A DNA stretch of 64,000 nucleotides, from positions 806,001-870,000 of the forward strand of contig NZ_BDCR01000001.1 of the NCBI RefSeq assembly GCF_001618385.1, in the 5' to 3' direction. Shown here one piece after another: positions 15,764 through 24,977 of the stretch. Every line of letters starts with the position of its first letter. Positions within the stretch are counted from its first letter, which is position 1. Below the pieces are notes generated by a model. That model ran no database searches. It was not told the origin of the DNA and saw nothing but the letters and a program-made list of their open reading frames with translations. The stretch comes from Paludibacter jiangxiensis. GTDB lineage: Bacteria > Bacteroidota > Bacteroidia > Bacteroidales > Paludibacteraceae. The position numbers were made by a program, and so were the translations under genes.

Positions 15764-17230
15764 TTATTTTGCAGGGATCGCTTTCAAAACAGCGGTCAGA
15801 TAATCCCAGAACTTGGCTACAGTTGCAATATTCACCTTTTCATCAGGCGAATGCGGGTGACGAATGGTCGGTCCGAACGAAATCATATCCAGTCCGGGAA
15901 CAGCAGAACCGATAATTCCACATTCCAATCCGGCGTGAATTACTTTAATCTCGGGAGTATTTCCAAATTTATCGGCATAAACCTGCGACATCACCTTCAG
16001 TATCGGAGAATCGAAATGAGGTTGCCATCCGGGATAACCTCCTGAAAATTCAACTTTTGCACCTGCAAGAGAGAAAACACTCTCAATCATCGAGCAAAGT
16101 TCTTCTTTCATTGATTCAACCGAACTTCTTACCAGACAAGCTACTTCTACATGCGAACCATCCGATTTTACAATTGCCAGGTTCGTAGAAGTTTCTACCA
16201 CTTCGGGCATTTCCGGCACAAATCGTAACACACCGTTCGGACAAGCTGTTATCCCGTTAATCAGGTCATCCTGAACAAATTCAGGCAACATTCCTTCGGG
16301 GAGATCAACCTCTTCGGCAATAATCTTCAAATCAGGTTCAACCGAAGCATACTCCGATTTGAAAATCGCTTCCATTTCAGAAATCGCTTCCAGAAGATCA
16401 TCCTGACCTTCTTCCGGAACAGTCACCACGGCAAATGCCTCACGTGGAATGGCATTACGGAGATTTCCGCCTTCAACCGAAGCAAGACGTGCTTCGAACG
16501 AAGAAACTAAATATTTCAGTAAGCGGAAAAGCAATTTATTGGCGTTGGCACGGCCGAGGTTAATATCCAACCCGGAGTGTCCGCCTTTCAGGCCTGTAAG
16601 GCTGATCTTATAAGCTACATCGCCATGATATACGGGCTCTTCTTTGTATGCAAAAGAAATGTGAGCATTTATACCGCCCGCACATCCCACATAAAGTTCG
16701 CCTTCATCTTCAGAGTCGAGATTAAGCAATACTTCACCTTTCAAAGTTCCGTTTTTCAAACCCACAGCACCAAACATTCCGGTTTCTTCATCGGCTGTAA
16801 TCAGCACTTCTACAGGACCATGAGTTAGATCCTTTGATTGAAGTACGGCTAATGCCGAAGCCACACCAATACCATTGTCGGCTCCAAGAGTCGTTTGATT
16901 GGCTCTTACCCATTCGCCATCAACAAATGCGTCGATAGGATCTTTCTCAAAATCATGCGCCACAGCAGCATTTTTCTGAGGAACCATATCCATGTGCGCC
17001 TGAAGTACAACGCCTTTCAGATTTTCCAAACCCGGAGTTGCCGGCTTACGAATAATGACATTTCCGGCTTCATCTTCAAAAGATTCCAAACCAAGATTTT
17101 TGCCAAAATCTACCAGATACTTTGTTATCAGATCACGCTTCCCCGAAGGGCGTGGAATTTGAGTTAATGCCTTGAAATTTTGCCATACAGCTACCGGCTG
17201 TAACTGTTCAATGGCACGATTCTTTTCCAT
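15764..17230 (-). CDS. pepD: Aminoacyl-histidine dipeptidase (PepD, carnosinase)
   Basis: An M20-family dizinc peptidase of 488 residues that hydrolyses Xaa-His and other dipeptides in the cytoplasm. Metal-binding motifs are visible: LQAHMDMVPQ, LGADNGIGVASALAVL, ITADEETGMFGAVGL, and the later HAGLECG with final SFGPTIRHPHSPDE. The length and architecture match cytosolic PepD of bacteria. It is the first gene of a possible pepD-wbqC pair (16 bp). An S41 peptidase with its own leader lies upstream with a 17-bp gap. Confidence 0.93.
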   Translation of the reverse strand: MEKNRAIEQLQPVAVWQNFKALTQIPRPSGKRDLITKYLVDFGKNLGLESFEDEAGNVIIRKPATPGLENLKGVVLQAHMDMVPQKNAAVAHDFEKDPIDAFVDGEWVRANQTTLGADNGIGVASALAVLQSKDLTHGPVEVLITADEETGMFGAVGLKNGTLKGEVLLNLDSEDEGELYVGCAGGINAHISFAYKEEPVYHGDVAYKISLTGLKGGHSGLDINLGRANANKLLFRLLKYLVSSFEARLASVEGGNLRNAIPREAFAVVTVPEEGQDDLLEAISEMEAIFKSEYASVEPDLKIIAEEVDLPEGMLPEFVQDDLINGITACPNGVLRFVPEMPEVVETSTNLAIVKSDGSHVEVACLVRSSVESMKEELCSMIESVFSLAGAKVEFSGGYPGWQPHFDSPILKVMSQVYADKFGNTPEIKVIHAGLECGIIGSAVPGLDMISFGPTIRHPHSPDEKVNIATVAKFWDYLTAVLKAIPAK

Positions 17231-17247
17231 ATTGTTTGAATAAATGG

Positions 17248-18288
17248 TTAATTTACTTTATGTTGTTTCAAATAAGTAATTGCAGTTTCAATGATGGTGT
17301 CAATTCCCTTGGAAATATCTGTCGGACTCATATCAACTTTAATATCTGGAGAAATACCGAATTCAATATTATTCATATCAGCATCGTACATCGGGCATGC
17401 CGAATAACGCACCATCCATCCGTTAGGCAGCTCACTATTCATCGGAAGTCCGCCGCCACCACCCGTCTGGTCGCCGATAATCACCACATTAGGCAGTTGC
17501 TTCATAATACAAACAAAATCGTTCGTTGCACTATAACACGAACGGTTTGTCAGAACCACCACCGGCTTTTTTACCCAATTCGTTGCTATTGAACTGGTTG
17601 AAAACGGAGTCAGGGTTTGAGCAATGGGAGATGAAAATTCATCATGACCGGTACCTGTTTTATGCCGGATGTAGCCATAAGTCAACGATTGTGTGGTAAA
17701 CCGTGAGGCAATATCCTCGGCATAGGTCAACACCCCCCCCCCATTGTTACGAACATCAATAATTAATCCCTGGCAGTTGGCCAACATGCCAATAGCATAT
17801 GAAAGATTTGCACCGGAAAATCCGTCTGAGAAATCGCCATAATAAATATATCCAATGGCCGATTTCGGCAAAACATTGTATTTAAAACCACCTGCAATGT
17901 AATAATTCTTTCCCAGATAACGGTCGCTATACAAAATAGTTGAGCTGAAATTATCCGGATAGTCCAGATACCATTTCCAGTAACGGCCCACATCAAACGA
18001 CGACACCAGATTCACATGCCCATCCTTCAGTTCTGCCAGCATATTGCTGCAAATTCTGAAAAACTGAACATAGTTGAGCGTATCTGAACGTTGAAGTTTG
18101 GCTCTGTAAACATTTCCAATCGAATCCCAATTAATTTTTTTATAGGTGAAATAGCAATAATGGTCGTCCATTATCTTCCAGAGAGACTCAAAATTTGTCT
18201 TGTAATCGTTGATATTCGATGGTTCGTCTACCGACATCTTACAAGATGCAAAGCTAATGGCTATGATTAAAATCAATATTTGTCGCAT
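17248..18288 (-). CDS. S41 family peptidase, lipoprotein
   Basis: A 346-residue lipoprotein: the signal ends with SFASCKM, a lipobox with Cys at residue 16. An N-terminal helical part (YKTNFESLWKIMDDHYCYF) precedes an S41 catalytic domain: GYIYYGDFSDGFSG, LIIDVRNNGGGVLTYAEDIA, and VVLTNRSCYSATNDFVCIM with the catalytic Ser, then VVIIGDQTGGGGGLPM. A recognisable PDZ domain is absent, common for this Bacteroidota branch. The codons for NGGGV contain ten consecutive Gs (17733-17742 on the plus strand as Cs), which could slip. The next gene downstream is pepD; the upstream gene (DUF3316) is 9 bp away. Confidence 0.88.
   Translation of the reverse strand: MRQILILIIAISFASCKMSVDEPSNINDYKTNFESLWKIMDDHYCYFTYKKINWDSIGNVYRAKLQRSDTLNYVQFFRICSNMLAELKDGHVNLVSSFDVGRYWKWYLDYPDNFSSTILYSDRYLGKNYYIAGGFKYNVLPKSAIGYIYYGDFSDGFSGANLSYAIGMLANCQGLIIDVRNNGGGVLTYAEDIASRFTTQSLTYGYIRHKTGTGHDEFSSPIAQTLTPFSTSSIATNWVKKPVVVLTNRSCYSATNDFVCIMKQLPNVVIIGDQTGGGGGLPMNSELPNGWMVRYSACPMYDADMNNIEFGISPDIKVDMSPTDISKGIDTIIETAITYLKQHKVN
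17733..17742 (-). repeat. G10 homopolymer inside S41 peptidase gene
   Basis: Ten consecutive Cs on the plus strand (Gs on the coding strand) fall in the conserved NNGGGV motif. Tracts of this length are prone to slipped-strand mispairing; a one-base change would shift the frame and truncate the protein ahead of the catalytic serine. Confidence 0.9.
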
Positions 18289-18297
18289 GACCGGAAT

Positions 18298-19146
18298 TTA
18301 CTTGTTTATATCGTTATAAGAGGCTGGAGCTTTATGCTTGCCACGGTCAAACGTCGAAAAATTTATCACAGTTCCTATCGAAAAAACATTCTGCATCGAC
18401 TCAAAGTGCAAAGAATTGGCGTGATGCTTTTCGTAATCATGGGTATATGATAATCTGAGAGTCATCCGCTTAAACATCAGATCGGCTGATAAACTGCTAT
18501 TCCACGCAAACGAGTTGTTTAACGATGAAAAATGGATGGCATTGCCTAGCTTACCCAACGTAAACATCTCGTAATAAGACGACCCATATTCCGGCACAAA
18601 CATCACTCCAGCCAAAGGAGATCTCGTTGAATAGCGAAATATAACCTGAAATTTTTTAATATTCATGGTATATTGTGCTATTGCAGAAGCATTTATTTGA
18701 GTTGAAATATCGGCTGAATATGGATTATTCCCGTTATTAAAGCTATATTTACTGGCAAAGAAAACATCCCAGATGCCTCCCACCAAAATTTTCAGATTCG
18801 TCACTGGACGAAAATGGTAATGAACCCCAATTCCGGGGCGCAAAGAAAGATAAAAAATTGAGTTCGTCTTTGCCTCATTATCCGTCATTCCACCCGAAAC
18901 CATGAGGGTTCGCTGCAAGGAAACCTTATTGTTCGATTCAGAGATAAAACGCATTGATTCGTAATCGGCTCTGAATAGGGTTCCCGTATAAACCAAAGGC
19001 GATAAATATTCATCATGAACACTTACACCTCCAATTCCCAACGACCAGCCACCACTCGTAATCGTATTTTTTGGTTCTTGGGCAAAAATGGAAGTAAGCG
19101 ACAACAATACAAAAAACAGTACAGCTTTTGCTCTGAATTTCACCAT
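18298..19146 (-). CDS. DUF3316-like outer-membrane protein
   Basis: A 282-residue exported protein from the ATG at 19146 (MVKFRAKAVLFFVLLSLTSIFAQ), which gives a proper signal peptide; a longer frame to 19236 lacks one. The remainder has beta-barrel-like strands, GWSLGIGGVSVHDEYLSPL and LRLSYTHDYEKHHANSLHF, in the pattern of DUF3316 proteins. The function is unknown. It lies just upstream of the S41 lipoprotein with 9 bp between, so they are probably co-transcribed and both act at the envelope. Confidence 0.65.
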   Translation of the reverse strand: MVKFRAKAVLFFVLLSLTSIFAQEPKNTITSGGWSLGIGGVSVHDEYLSPLVYTGTLFRADYESMRFISESNNKVSLQRTLMVSGGMTDNEAKTNSIFYLSLRPGIGVHYHFRPVTNLKILVGGIWDVFFASKYSFNNGNNPYSADISTQINASAIAQYTMNIKKFQVIFRYSTRSPLAGVMFVPEYGSSYYEMFTLGKLGNAIHFSSLNNSFAWNSSLSADLMFKRMTLRLSYTHDYEKHHANSLHFESMQNVFSIGTVINFSTFDRGKHKAPASYNDINK

Positions 19147-19456
19147 ATCGTTGGATTTCAAATTAGAAAAACAAAAGTACATGATTTTTTTTATTTTCAT
19201 TTCGGCTTCAAAAGTTTTGGCAGTAAATATCTCCAAATTATTATTTATTTGTAATACAGCTATTTAATTTCATAAAACTTCAAAAGAATAAAGCAAGAAG
19301 CCGCATTTTGTAAACAGGAGAAAGAGGTTTATAAGACATAAAGCACTCATTTATTGATTTATATATAGATAAACAAAAAAACACCGCGGAAAATAGTAAA
19401 GCAGGGCGACGGTATATTTTTTGTAATTTTGCAGGTTATAACTGAATATAAATCAA

Positions 19457-21331
19457 ATGACTTTACAATACGACGTTATCGTGGTAGGCGCCGGACATGC
19501 CGGTTGCGAAGCTGCTTGTGCGGCAGCCAATCTTGGTTCAAAAACATTGCTGATAACAATGGACATGAACAAAATAGCACAAATGAGTTGTAATCCTGCT
19601 GTTGGTGGAATAGCGAAAGGACAAATTGTAAGAGAGATTGATGCATTGGGAGGCTTTACCGGTATCGTTGCTGACAAAACTGCGATTCAGTTCCGATTGC
19701 TTAACCGCTCCAAAGGACCAGCCATGTGGAGTCCCCGCACGCAAAACGACCGCCAGCAATTTATCATAGAGTGGAGAAATATCGTTGAAAACACAAAAAA
19801 TCTTGATATCTGGCAGGATCAGGTTCTTGAGGTGATAACACAACAAGACCAGATTTGCGGAGTAAAAACGAGTTTGGGTGTTGAGATATTTGCAAAGAGT
19901 GTAGTGCTGACAAACGGTACTTTTCTCAACGGTCTGCTCCATTTCGGTGCAAAACAAATTCCCGGCGGACGCATTGCCGAACCGGCAGCAAAAGGATTAA
20001 CCGAAAGTTTGGTGGAATTAGGTTTCACTGCCGGACGCATGAAGACCGGCACACCTGTCAGAATCGACGGTCGTTCGGTCGATTTTTCAAAAATGGGGCA
20101 ACAAGACGGCGACGATGATTTTCACAAATTTTCTTACCTTTCATCGTCAAAAAGAGAACTTCCGCAATGTAGTTGCTGGATTACCTACACCAATGAGAAA
20201 ACGCACGACATTCTTCGTGGCGGATTAGAATTTTCTCCTCTTTTCAACGGACAAATAAAAAGTATCGGACCTCGTTATTGTCCCAGTATTGAAACAAAAA
20301 TTGTCACCTTTGCCGATAAAGAACGTCATCAGCTTTTTTTAGAACCGGAAGGTGCAAACACGCAGGAATATTATCTGAACGGTTTTTCGTCATCGCTTCC
20401 AATCGATGTTCAGATAAATGCACTTCACACCATTGAAGGTTTCGAAAATGTACGTATTTATCGGCCGGGTTATGCTATCGAGTACGATTTCTTTCCCCCT
20501 ACCCAACTGAAACATTCGTTAGAAACGAAACTGATAAAAAACCTCTTTTTCGCCGGTCAAATCAATGGAACTACCGGATATGAAGAGGCTGCCGGACAAG
20601 GTTTGATTGCCGGCATTAATGCACATATTGCATGTCACGGCGGCGAACCGTTTGTATTAGGAAGAGACGAAGCTTACATTGGCGTTCTCATCGATGATTT
20701 GGTAACAAAAGGAGTGGATGAGCCCTACCGTATGTTCACTTCGCGTGCCGAATATCGCATTCTCCTTCGCCAGGACGATGCGGACATTCGCCTTACAGAA
20801 AAATCGTACCAACTTGGACTCGCGTCCAAAGAACGCTATGACGAACTCATCGAGAAAAAAGAGAACAGAGATAATCTTATCAACTTTATTCGCGAAACAT
20901 CTGTAAAGCCTGATGAAATCAACAATTATCTTGAACAAATCGGATCGTCGCCGGTACGACAAACAGTAAAATTGCTTGATCTTGTTTTAAGACCTCAAAT
21001 AACTATTTCAGAACTTTCTGAGGAGATTTCATCGCTAAAATCGAAGATTTCGGAAATAAAAAACCAACAACAAGAAGTTGTAGAAGCTGCTGAAATAACT
21101 CTGAAATACCAAGGCTATATTGAAAGAGAAAAAACAATTGCAGAAAAGCTTCAACGTCTCGAACATATTAAAATCAAAGACAAATTTGATTATTCTACAA
21201 TTTTGTCGCTTTCAACGGAAGCAAGACAAAAGCTTGCAAAAATAAATCCCGAAACCATCGGTCAAGCTAGCCGTATTTCAGGAATTTCGCCGAGCGACAT
21301 CAACATCCTCCTGGTTCTTCTGGGAAGATAG
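19457..21331 (+). CDS. mnmG: tRNA uridine-5-carboxymethylaminomethyl(34) synthesis enzyme MnmG
   Basis: FAD- and NADH-dependent partner of MnmE (GidA). It installs the cmnm5 group on U34 of tRNAs. The 624-residue protein begins with the dinucleotide fold VVGAGHAGCEAACAAANLG, has SCNPAVGGIAKGQIVREID, the PRTQNDRQQF segment, RPGYAIEYDFF, FAGQINGTTGYEEAAGQGLIAG and the C-terminal helical MnmE/tRNA contact part (RISGISPSDINILLVLL). Length and motifs are complete. A TAATTTTG -7-like element lies at 19424-19431. Two parS-like sites lie just downstream, between mnmG and apt; in many bacteria gidA is origin-proximal. mnmE, rsmG, parA and parB are not in the window. Confidence 0.95.
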   Translation: MTLQYDVIVVGAGHAGCEAACAAANLGSKTLLITMDMNKIAQMSCNPAVGGIAKGQIVREIDALGGFTGIVADKTAIQFRLLNRSKGPAMWSPRTQNDRQQFIIEWRNIVENTKNLDIWQDQVLEVITQQDQICGVKTSLGVEIFAKSVVLTNGTFLNGLLHFGAKQIPGGRIAEPAAKGLTESLVELGFTAGRMKTGTPVRIDGRSVDFSKMGQQDGDDDFHKFSYLSSSKRELPQCSCWITYTNEKTHDILRGGLEFSPLFNGQIKSIGPRYCPSIETKIVTFADKERHQLFLEPEGANTQEYYLNGFSSSLPIDVQINALHTIEGFENVRIYRPGYAIEYDFFPPTQLKHSLETKLIKNLFFAGQINGTTGYEEAAGQGLIAGINAHIACHGGEPFVLGRDEAYIGVLIDDLVTKGVDEPYRMFTSRAEYRILLRQDDADIRLTEKSYQLGLASKERYDELIEKKENRDNLINFIRETSVKPDEINNYLEQIGSSPVRQTVKLLDLVLRPQITISELSEEISSLKSKISEIKNQQQEVVEAAEITLKYQGYIEREKTIAEKLQRLEHIKIKDKFDYSTILSLSTEARQKLAKINPETIGQASRISGISPSDINILLVLLGR

Positions 21332-21336
21332 CCATT

Positions 21337-21352
21337 TGTTCCACGTGGAACG
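21337..21352. promoter_or_regulatory. parS-like site 1
   Basis: TGTTCCACGTGGAACG matches the bacterial parS consensus TGTTNCACGTGNAACA at all but the last position. It lies 5 bp after the mnmG stop. Confidence 0.8.
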
Positions 21353-21406
21353 GAAATTTCACGCGGATATTTGCAAAAATCGGATCGCAAACCAAAAAAT
21401 ACAAAT

Positions 21407-21422
21407 TGTTCCACGTGGAACG
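21407..21422. promoter_or_regulatory. parS-like site 2
   Basis: The same 16-mer as site 1, exactly 70 bp further on, in the short gap before apt. A spurious in-frame TTG start for apt would read through this site. Confidence 0.8.
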
Positions 21423-21435
21423 CAATACAAATTTC

Positions 21436-21960
21436 ATGAGTTTAGAAAAAATAAAAGCAGGAATCAGAGATGTGCCAGACTTTCCTCACCCTGGCATTAT
21501 GTTCAAAGATCTAACAACAGTGTTCAAAAACGGCAACGATTTACAAGAAATTGCCAGCATGTTGTATGATAAATATAAAGAAACCGGCCTCACAAAAATT
21601 GTAGGAATTGAATCCAGAGGCTTTATTACTGGTCCAATTCTTGCTGAAAAATTGGGTGTAGGATTTGTTCCTGTACGCAAAAAAGGAAAATTACCGGCAG
21701 ATACAATTGAAGAAAGTTACTCAAAAGAATACGGAGTTGACATAATTCAGATTCACAAAGATGCCCTAAATGCTGACGACGTTGTCCTCTTACACGACGA
21801 TTTGCTTGCTACGGGAGGAACAATGAAAGCCGCGTACAATCTGGTGAAAAAATTCGGAGTGAAAACTGTCTATGTAAATTGCCTTGTTGAACTCGATTTT
21901 CTAAAAGGAAGAGATACGCTGGAAGAAGCAAATGAAGTATATTCACTTATACATTTCTAA
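21436..21960 (+). CDS. apt: Adenine phosphoribosyltransferase
   Basis: Purine-salvage enzyme converting adenine and PRPP into AMP. The 174-residue protein starts at MSLEKIKAGIRDVPDFPHPG; upstream frame codons read through a parS site and are rejected. Motifs are GIMFKDLTTVFKNG, KIVGIESRGFITGPILAEKLG and the PRPP loop VVLLHDDLLATGGTMKAA (HDDLLATGGT). Complete length. It follows mnmG with only 104 bp, most of it parS-like DNA, and precedes uvrC by 20 bp. Together with the adenine deaminase at 29.7 kb it points to active adenine salvage. Confidence 0.95.
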   Translation: MSLEKIKAGIRDVPDFPHPGIMFKDLTTVFKNGNDLQEIASMLYDKYKETGLTKIVGIESRGFITGPILAEKLGVGFVPVRKKGKLPADTIEESYSKEYGVDIIQIHKDALNADDVVLLHDDLLATGGTMKAAYNLVKKFGVKTVYVNCLVELDFLKGRDTLEEANEVYSLIHF

Positions 21961-21980
21961 TTTCACCCCCTACCCTACGC

Positions 21981-23801
21981 ATGGATGAACGTCTTAACAT
22001 AAAAGAAAATCTCCAACTTATTCTTAGTACACTCCCGGAAAAACCGGGAGTGTATCAGTATTTCGATAAGGAAGGTAAAATTATTTACGTAGGGAAAGCC
22101 AAGAATCTAAAGAAAAGAGTCTCCTCTTACTTTACAAAAAAGCACGATAGTCCGAAAGTATCTGTCCTTGTTAAGCAAATTATCAACCTGAAGTATATTG
22201 TCGTTGACACAGAAGAAGACGCATTGCTTTTGGAAAACAACCTCATCAAAGAGCACCAGCCGAGGTATAATATATTGCTCAAGGATGACAAAACCTATCC
22301 CTGGCTTTGCATAACGAAGGAACCATTTCCAAGAGTTTTCAAAACACGCAAGATTTTCAAAAACGGAGCAAGATATTTTGGGCCATTTAGTTCTCTGGCT
22401 ACCCTTCATGTTTTACTTTCATTCATTGGCGAAATTTATCCGTTACGTACATGCAAGCTTAATTTATCGGACGAAAACATTAAATCCGGCAAGTTCAAAG
22501 TTTGCCTGCAATACCATATTCACAAGTGCAAAGGACCCTGTGAAGGACTTCAATCTGAAGAAGAATACCTCCAAATGATTTCGGAAGTAGAAGAAATTGC
22601 TAATGGTAATGTGAATGCAATCTCAACCTATTTGCAAAATCAAATGAGCGCTCTTGCTGCCGAATTGAAATTTGAAGAAGCTCAAATAATAAAGGAAAAA
22701 TACGACGCAATAGAACGCTATAAATCAAAATCTATCGTAATTACGGCCAACCTAGACGATTACGATGTGTTTGCCTACGACGAAGATGACAAATCGGCTT
22801 ATATCAACATATTACGAATATCAAAAGGTTCTATCATTCAAGGTTATACCATTGAGTACACGAAACGGTTGGATGAGCCCAAGGAAGAAATTCTGGCGAT
22901 GGCCATCGTTGAGTTAAGGACAAAGCTAAAGAGTAAGACAAAACAATTGCTCGTACCATTTCTTCCCGATCTGGAATTAGCCAACGTAACATTTTCAATT
23001 CCTTCGCGAGGAGATAAAAAGAAGTTGCTCGATCTTTCCATGCAAAATGTAAGGGAATATAAACTTGAAAAATTGAAGCAGGCAGAAAAGCTCAATCCGG
23101 ACCACCGAATGATGCGAATTCTGAATACTTTGCAAAAAGATCTTAAAATGAGCAATTTACCGATGCACATCGAATGCTTCGATAATTCAAACATTCAGGG
23201 AACAAATCCGGTAGCTGCCTGTGTCGTTTTCAAAAAAGCCAAGCCTGCAAAAAAAGACTATCGCCATTTCAATATCAAAACGGTTGAAGGTCCTAACGAT
23301 TTTGCGTCGATGGAAGAGGTGGTATACCGCCGTTATCGCAGGATGCTTGATGAAGGCACTCCCCTACCCCAACTAGTGGTGATCGATGGAGGCAAAGGTC
23401 AGCTTGGAATGGCGATGAGTGCTCTTCGTCAATTAGACATCCCGGCACGGATTACCGTAATTGGCATTGCAAAACGTTTGGAAGAAATCTATTTTCCGGA
23501 AGATCCTATTCCGCTTTATCTGGACAAAAATTCCGAAAGCCTGAAATTGATTCAGCAACTTCGAGATGAAGCTCACCGATTCGGAATCACTCATCACCGA
23601 AACAGGAGAAGCAAAGCTCAAGTGAGCTCGGAACTGGATTCGATAGCCGGAATTGGAGAAAAAAGCAAAAAAGAGCTGCTGACTCATTTTAAAAGCGTAA
23701 AACGACTTAGATTGGCATCAAATGATGAAATAGCCGAAATTGTAGGAAGCAAAAGAGCTTCAATTATTTATAAGCATTTTCATCCCGATTTAAGCCTCTG
23801 A
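21981..23801 (+). CDS. uvrC: Excinuclease ABC subunit C
   Basis: Nucleotide-excision-repair dual-incision nuclease, 606 residues. Domains in order: GIY-YIG (PGVYQYFDKEGKIIYVGKAK, residues 18-100), cysteine-containing linker, UVR motif (LAAELKFEEAQIIKEKYDAI near 225), RNase-H-like C-terminal nuclease (IECFDNSNIQGTNPVA and VIDGGKGQLGMA), and a helix-hairpin-helix pair (LDSIAGIGEKSKKELLTHF). It works with UvrA and UvrB, which are not in the window. An inverted repeat immediately after the stop probably ends the transcript. Confidence 0.96.
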   Translation: MDERLNIKENLQLILSTLPEKPGVYQYFDKEGKIIYVGKAKNLKKRVSSYFTKKHDSPKVSVLVKQIINLKYIVVDTEEDALLLENNLIKEHQPRYNILLKDDKTYPWLCITKEPFPRVFKTRKIFKNGARYFGPFSSLATLHVLLSFIGEIYPLRTCKLNLSDENIKSGKFKVCLQYHIHKCKGPCEGLQSEEEYLQMISEVEEIANGNVNAISTYLQNQMSALAAELKFEEAQIIKEKYDAIERYKSKSIVITANLDDYDVFAYDEDDKSAYINILRISKGSIIQGYTIEYTKRLDEPKEEILAMAIVELRTKLKSKTKQLLVPFLPDLELANVTFSIPSRGDKKKLLDLSMQNVREYKLEKLKQAEKLNPDHRMMRILNTLQKDLKMSNLPMHIECFDNSNIQGTNPVAACVVFKKAKPAKKDYRHFNIKTVEGPNDFASMEEVVYRRYRRMLDEGTPLPQLVVIDGGKGQLGMAMSALRQLDIPARITVIGIAKRLEEIYFPEDPIPLYLDKNSESLKLIQQLRDEAHRFGITHHRNRRSKAQVSSELDSIAGIGEKSKKELLTHFKSVKRLRLASNDEIAEIVGSKRASIIYKHFHPDLSL

Positions 23802-23853
23802 GAATTGAATATTTAATTTGCGACGGGTATTTGCCCGGCAAATATTCAATTCT
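23801..23853 (+). terminator. Inverted repeat after uvrC
   Basis: AGAATTGAATATT at 23801-23813 is the exact reverse complement of 23841-23853; a 27-nt loop contains a smaller GGGTATTTGCCC stem. It starts at the uvrC stop codon. It lacks a T-run, so terminator is only the most likely role. Confidence 0.5.
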
Positions 23854-23934
23854 GACACTGTTGAAGCACCATTTTTAATTCAGCTTCGGATAATCGAATC
23901 GAAAATTCAAATCAATAAAAGATAATGAACGCCA

Positions 23935-23965
23935 TTTGTTATTGTACTTCCATTTCGTAACTTTG
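23935..23965 (+). promoter_or_regulatory. Promoter of ribF
   Basis: TTTG (23935-23938), 19-bp spacer, TAACTTTG (23958-23965): a full match to the Bacteroidota housekeeping promoter. It lies 28 bp before the ribF GTG start. Confidence 0.8.
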
Positions 23966-23993
23966 CGCCGTTTATCAAACCAAACTTTACTAC

Positions 23994-24938
23994 GTGCAAA
24001 TAATAACTAACATACAAAATGCTCCGGAAGAACAACTGGCCATCACGGTTGGTTTTTTTGATGGTGTTCACCGCGGTCACCGTTTCTTAATTGAAAACCT
24101 GAAACAGGTAGCTTCCGAAAAAGGACTCAAAACTGCAGTACTGACTTTTCGCGAACATCCCCGTAAAGCGCTGCACAGCGATTTCGTTCCGGAACTTCTG
24201 ACCACCTGTGAAGAAAAAATGGCTTTGCTGGCTCAAACCGGTCTTGACTATTGCATTCTTCTCGATTTTACTCCCGACATTCAGAATTTAACAGCTGAAG
24301 AATTTATCAAGAATCTTTTGCATGATACCTTGCATGTAAAAGTGCTTCTGACGGGTTACGATAACAGAATCGGTAAAGGCCGTGTCGATGGATTTGAGCA
24401 GTATGTGGTTTACGGTCACGAAGTTGGGTTGCTTGTTCAAAAAGCCGAAGAGTTTTCTTATAAAGGGAAACAAATAAGTTCTTCCGAAATAAGACGCCTG
24501 ATTGACGAAGGGGATATTGCAATTGCCAATCAATTAATGGGTTCCACATACAAGATTGATGGTAAGGTAGTTGCCGGTCAACAGATTGGAAGAACCATCG
24601 GATTTCCTACAGCCAATATACACGTATCAAATACAGAAAAAAAGATACCCCAACTGGGCGTTTATGCCTGCTGGGTTCAAATTGATGATGACCGCTACAA
24701 AGGTATGCTAAACATTGGCCTTCGTCCTACCCTAATCCCTGAAAATCAGAGAGCTACTATTGAAGTAAATATTATAGATTTCGATCAGGATATTTATGGA
24801 GAACATATCACTCTTGAGATAATCAAAAAAGTGAGAGACGAAAAAAGATTTCCTGATCTTGAAACATTACGAAAACAGATAGAAGAAGATAAGCTGCAAA
24901 TAGTCAATATTTTAGATAAATTTATTCCTTATCAATAA
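23994..24938 (+). CDS. ribF: Bifunctional riboflavin kinase / FAD synthetase
   Basis: Makes FMN from riboflavin and then FAD, 314 residues. The N-terminal nucleotidyl-transferase part has TVGFFDGVHRGHRFLIENLK; the C-terminal kinase part has STYKIDGKVVAGQQIGRTIG, then GFPTANI and GVYACWVQIDD. The start codon is a GTG at 23994 (MQIITNIQNAPEE), consistent with the promoter only 28 bp upstream. No FMN riboswitch was seen in the leader, which is too short. The next gene, an M3 peptidase, follows at 39 bp. Supplies FAD for HdrA, FlxA and MnmG (inference). Confidence 0.95.
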   Translation: MQIITNIQNAPEEQLAITVGFFDGVHRGHRFLIENLKQVASEKGLKTAVLTFREHPRKALHSDFVPELLTTCEEKMALLAQTGLDYCILLDFTPDIQNLTAEEFIKNLLHDTLHVKVLLTGYDNRIGKGRVDGFEQYVVYGHEVGLLVQKAEEFSYKGKQISSSEIRRLIDEGDIAIANQLMGSTYKIDGKVVAGQQIGRTIGFPTANIHVSNTEKKIPQLGVYACWVQIDDDRYKGMLNIGLRPTLIPENQRATIEVNIIDFDQDIYGEHITLEIIKKVRDEKRFPDLETLRKQIEEDKLQIVNILDKFIPYQ

Positions 24939-24977
24939 ATCCAATTTACTGATTTTCAGATATAAACAAAGCAACCG

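Noticed and set aside
21336-21435. Upstream extension of apt beginning with MFHVER-type residues
   Set aside because: These residues are a translation of the parS site from a TTG; the true apt start is the ATG at 21436.
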